A stretch of 64,000 nt of DNA, from contig JANRLF010000006.1 of the NCBI GenBank assembly GCA_033762815.1, forward strand, positions 213,969 to 277,968, written 5' to 3'. The notes under the pieces are model-generated. The model did not search any database, was not told where the DNA came from, and saw only the letters and a list, made by a program, of their open reading frames with translations. The translations under genes were made by a program, and so were the position numbers. Position 1 is the stretch's first letter. Each line of letters starts with the position of its first letter. The stretch is from JANRLF01 sp033762815 (lineage in GTDB: Bacteria; Bacteroidota; Bacteroidia; Chitinophagales; CAIOSU01). Shown in pieces: positions 56,201 to 64,000 of the stretch.

Positions 56201-58409
56201 CAACGGTCAGCCCATCTCTTGCTATGGTGCCGCCGATGGAGAAATAGCGGTATCAGCGACAGGTGGTACTGGCGGCTTTAGTTACCAATGGGATGCTGCC
56301 GCAGGCGGTCAAACGACTGCGAATGCGACAAACCTGCAAGCTGGGTCATATAATGTTACCGTTAGCGATGCCAACAGCTGTACTGTGAGCGGCAATATAA
56401 TTATCACACAACCAGCGTTATTGGTGGCTAGTGCTATCGTAAGTTCAAATTATAATGGAAGAGACATTAGCTGTTTTGGCGCAGCTGACGGGGCCATAAC
56501 AGCCAATGTAACGGGTGGCACTGCTGGTTACACTTTTGCTTGGAGCAATACCCAATCTAGCCAGACCGCAGGCAATTTATCGGTGGGCAATTATAGTGTA
56601 TCAGTGACTGACGCTAATGGTTGTACTGCAAACTCCTCCATATCGCTTACCCAACCCAACCCTGTAAGCGTGGGGGCTAGCGTAACCTCCAACTATAATG
56701 GGCAACAAGTGCGTTGCTTTGGCGCCAATGATGGCACGGCAGCAGCTTTAGCTACTGGCGGCACCGGTGCTTATACTTACCAATGGAGCCCAGGAAACAT
56801 TAGCGGAGCAAATGCGAGTGGACTATCCGCCAATGTGGTGTACACAGTACTGGCCACTGATCAAAATGGCTGTACTGCACAAAACACTTTACAACTGACA
56901 GGCCCTACTTCCGTTACAGCGACCGCGGCTGTTGTTTCAAACTACAATGGACGGGATATTAGTTGCTTCAATGCTAATGATGGAGCTGCATCCGTTGCGG
57001 GTAGCGGCGGAACTCCTCCATATACCTTTCAATGGGATCCTTCGGCCGGTGGGGTAATCAATACTGTCGCAGGGGCCTTGAGGGACGGCACATATAATGT
57101 TTCTGTTACAGATGCTAACAATTGTCGAGCAGTGACATCCGTCACGCTCACCCATCCTCCTCAAATATTGCCCACAGCTAGTGTTTTAACCAATTATAAT
57201 GGATACAATGTAAGTTGTTTTGGCAGGCGCGATGGGCGGGCGACAGTGAGTACGGTGAATGGTGGTACGGCACCTTATCAATACCTATGGGATATCAATG
57301 CCGGTGGTGCCCAAACACAAATTGCCAGTGGATTGGCGGCTGGTAATTATGACGTAACCATTACGGATATTAATAATTGCTCTAGTACCGCCAGAGTAAG
57401 CTTAACCGAACCACAAGAATTACTATTGGCCAGTACTACTACCCCCATTGTTTGCCATGGTCTGCAGAATGCTACCATAAAAGCGGAAAGCCAAGGGGGA
57501 GTGCCTGTCTACACTTATTCATGGAGCAGCAACGCTGGTATAGGCAATGTTGATATTGCCAACCACCTAGGCCCAGGCACTTATGACGTAACTGTTACGG
57601 ATGCCAATAACTGCACCGCCTCAAAATCGGAATCTATAACAGAACCCGATCCTATCAACATATCGCTCGACCGAAAGAACCCTACTTGTTATCAAGGAAG
57701 CGATGGTAACGTTAGTGCCTCTGTAATAGGTGGGGTGCCAAGCTATGAATATCAATGGAATAATGGTGCCTGGGCGACGGATGGAAGTGCACAAGGTTTG
57801 GCTTCAGGTAAATATGTGCTTGTAATGCGAGATGCAAACGGTTGTACAGTATCCGATTCGTTGGAATTGGTTGACCCCTTGCCAATAACCTTGAATGTTA
57901 CTCCTGAACAGGATACCATTATTTATGGTAATGAAGTGCAGCTTACCAGTGAGTATGGAACAACAGTACCTGGCCCCATTACCTATCAATGGCAGCCAAC
58001 CTATGCCCTAAGCTGTACCGATTGCCCTGACCCAATTGCTAACCCGCTATTTACTACGGAATATACCTTATCCATTGCCGATGCCAATGGATGCAAAACG
58101 GAAAAAACGGTATTGGTATATATAGATGAAGAGTTACGCCCCTTCTATGTGCCCAATGCTTTCACTCCAAACAGTAATGGCATTAATGACAAGTTTTTGG
58201 TGTATGCCAGTGGTGTGAAAGAAATGGAGCTTAAAGTTTACGACCGCTGGGGTGAATTGGTGTTCCAAAGCTCAGATATCAATTCAGGATGGGATGGAAC
58301 CTATAAAGGAGAGCCGCTTACCCCTAATACCTTTGTTTATACAGCAAAAGTGGTGTACCTTGATGGCAAGGAAAAGTCAGCTAAAGGCAGTGTAACCCTA
58401 CTAAGGTAA
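53259..58409 (+). CDS. SprB-repeat T9SS surface protein with gliding-motility C-terminal domain
   Basis: 1716 residues. Signal peptide (1-31), then the family N-terminal domain (about 32-390; HSVGADLSYECLGGNQYRIT, CCRNSAITN, NNSPFF, NHGAIDVDGDS) also found at 14461 and 58556. Residues about 397-1546 are 14 SprB repeats of about 82 residues; ten contain NYNG or NYHG before a Cys/Phe-Gly pair (SNYNGQQISCFGAADG). After an Ig-like segment, residues 1633-1716 (NAFTPNSNGIND ... GSVTLLR) form a type B T9SS sorting domain. It should be a surface filament or adhesin secreted with the preceding PorP/SprF protein. Confidence 0.92.
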   Translation: MNFLKASNRSLLLPLLFSVLTLFFSISVSASHSVGADLSYECLGGNQYRITLNFYRDCAGISAPTSATVTIRSASCNISRSLSMSRTSFSRVNTICPQQANQTTCTGGSLPGIEQHTYSGIITLPAQCSDWIISYDLCCRNSAITNLSNPGNYDLYIEARLNNSGGLCNNSPFFTTPPVPYVCGGSQTFYNHGAIDVDGDSLTYTLVNPLHNSGSNIPYRGGFSPTNPMNTQSGFGFTTSTGQMSFVPTGNQNAVVTVLVREYRNGVLIGTTMRDIQILVLNCNNAPPVMTGINGASGSVPANFTTRVCANTPVCFDINFSDANSNNLTVTWNNGIPGATFTVTPTQPPTARFCWTPTAADIGNNTFTVTVNDGACPIPGQAVRAFTIIVAPANYSLNFNTVNLTCPGTNAGSATVNAAGATPPITYQWSYNNASTQTISGIPGGVYTVTVTDVGGCGTTGSVTVTEPPAINVDIVTTPAVCNGAANGTASISVSGGTSPTGTYNWNWSVPGNANAPQISNLGSGWYYATVTDANNCTVVDSEFVFQPGPLIIVASASSTSNYNGAAISCTGAADGEITAVVSGGTLPYVYQWTANAGPQTDSVINNLAAGFYRVTITDANGCNTGTSATLTDPPPITSAATILSNYNGSPISCFGANDGRAQTIAAGGTGAYSYNWGVLSGNQNTSIATNLGPGTYTVTVSDANNCTTTDTLTLTEPPQLVINAQPITNYHGFNITCNGLSDGRALVNVSGGSPGYTYQWDDANAQQTDIAYDIPAGTYNVTVTDTNGCSATSQTTLIEPTPLTATANITSNYNGQQVSCFGAADGTANVTPGGGVAPYTYNWYPVSSSNPSVTGLAANTQYIAAVSDLNECYAYDTITLTEPAPVVTVATVTSNYNGQQISCFGAADGVGSANANGGVGPYTYTWIPAAPPYIAGIPTGLSERTYTIQATDANGCMGDTTLNVTGPPQIAITPSVVSNYNGQPISCYGAADGEIAVSATGGTGGFSYQWDAAAGGQTTANATNLQAGSYNVTVSDANSCTVSGNIIITQPALLVASAIVSSNYNGRDISCFGAADGAITANVTGGTAGYTFAWSNTQSSQTAGNLSVGNYSVSVTDANGCTANSSISLTQPNPVSVGASVTSNYNGQQVRCFGANDGTAAALATGGTGAYTYQWSPGNISGANASGLSANVVYTVLATDQNGCTAQNTLQLTGPTSVTATAAVVSNYNGRDISCFNANDGAASVAGSGGTPPYTFQWDPSAGGVINTVAGALRDGTYNVSVTDANNCRAVTSVTLTHPPQILPTASVLTNYNGYNVSCFGRRDGRATVSTVNGGTAPYQYLWDINAGGAQTQIASGLAAGNYDVTITDINNCSSTARVSLTEPQELLLASTTTPIVCHGLQNATIKAESQGGVPVYTYSWSSNAGIGNVDIANHLGPGTYDVTVTDANNCTASKSESITEPDPINISLDRKNPTCYQGSDGNVSASVIGGVPSYEYQWNNGAWATDGSAQGLASGKYVLVMRDANGCTVSDSLELVDPLPITLNVTPEQDTIIYGNEVQLTSEYGTTVPGPITYQWQPTYALSCTDCPDPIANPLFTTEYTLSIADANGCKTEKTVLVYIDEELRPFYVPNAFTPNSNGINDKFLVYASGVKEMELKVYDRWGELVFQSSDINSGWDGTYKGEPLTPNTFVYTAKVVYLDGKEKSAKGSVTLLR
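54450..57897 (+). repeat. array of 14 SprB repeats
   Basis: In-frame protein repeats of about 246 nt (82 residues), each ending in YTVTVTDANGC...LTEPP-like motifs. Middle units share near-identical DNA at the AATTACAATGG...AGCTG core, while the rest of each unit has diverged. Confidence 0.85.
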
Positions 58410-58431
58410 ACATTCAGATAAAATTTTAATT

Positions 58432-58466
58432 AAAAGCGGTTCGGTTTATTGCCAACCGCTTTTTTT
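58432..58466 (+). terminator. intrinsic terminator after SprB-repeat gene
   Basis: A 10-bp stem AAAAGCGGTT / AACCGCTTTT with a 12-nt loop, followed by a T run. It separates the SprB-repeat gene from the related gene at 58556, so the latter needs its own promoter; I do not see a consensus -7 element between them. Confidence 0.85.
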
Positions 58467-58555
58467 ATGCCCGATATTATTATTGGAATCTTAACTATTT
58501 TATTAAATTAGGTGGTTCAGTATCCTTTTATCTCCCAACCTATTAAACACCACCG

Positions 58556-64000
<5,445 letters not shown>

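Overview
The window comes from a member of the Bacteroidota (Bacteroidetes). The evidence is a type IX secretion system (T9SS) with its cargo proteins: PorU and PorV at the left edge, a PorP/SprF protein next to a SprB-repeat giant on the right, two kinds of T9SS C-terminal sorting domain, a TonB-dependent receptor followed by a DUF4249 lipoprotein, and a Rho factor with the long low-complexity N-terminal insert usual in this phylum. Six intergenic sites match the Bacteroidota -7 promoter element TAnnTTTG in the right place and orientation. Large repetitive surface proteins suggest a gliding or surface-adhering bacterium, possibly near Chitinophagia/Saprospiria, but the genus cannot be named from sequence alone. 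I saw no rRNA, tRNA, CRISPR array, insertion sequence or prophage.

Layout. 1-3.9 kb: 3' part of porU, then porV. 3.8-6.2 kb: a TerC-family membrane protein with a tiny downstream membrane peptide (minus strand), then an ExbB/ExbD pair (plus). 6.3-10.2 kb: minus-strand SnoaL-like protein, dihydrolipoyl dehydrogenase and an MsbA-type ABC exporter. 10.2-11.9 kb: rbfA and a LolC/E-type permease. 11.8-18.1 kb: a minus-strand run of alpha/beta hydrolase, a PKD-rich T9SS cargo, a lipoprotein cytochrome c, anmK and an SDR epimerase. 18.1-23 kb: two amidohydrolases and a DinB-like protein in an overlapping operon. 23-25 kb: a TPR membrane protein. 25.3-28.7 kb: TonB-dependent receptor plus DUF4249 lipoprotein. 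28.8-31.8 kb: trxB, a conserved unknown protein and 3-methyladenine DNA glycosylase. 31.8-35.2 kb: serS and rho, divergent. 35.5-48.0 kb: a 12.5-kb beta-helix surface-protein gene broken by one frameshift at a G7 run. 48-52 kb: RidA, a 3HCDH_C protein, a polysaccharide deacetylase, a FemAB/GNAT-like protein and uracil phosphoribosyltransferase. 52.1-64 kb: PorP/SprF, a 1716-residue SprB-repeat protein, and a second related giant that runs off the right edge and carries a glycine-rich block.

How the parts fit. The common theme is T9SS export: PorU and PorV process and deliver cargo, and at least four very large cargo proteins are encoded here. Three cargos (14461-17298, 53259-58409, 58556-64000) share one cysteine-containing N-terminal domain and so form a paralogous family. 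The most unusual element is the last gene, which joins that N-terminal domain, a beta-helix-like stretch, roughly 300 residues of poly-glycine-rich sequence coded partly by pure GGC runs, and then SprB repeats ending in near-identical 231-nt tandem copies. Genes are packed tightly: two convergent pairs abut at a shared TAATTA double stop with no intergenic base, and two others overlap at their 3' ends.
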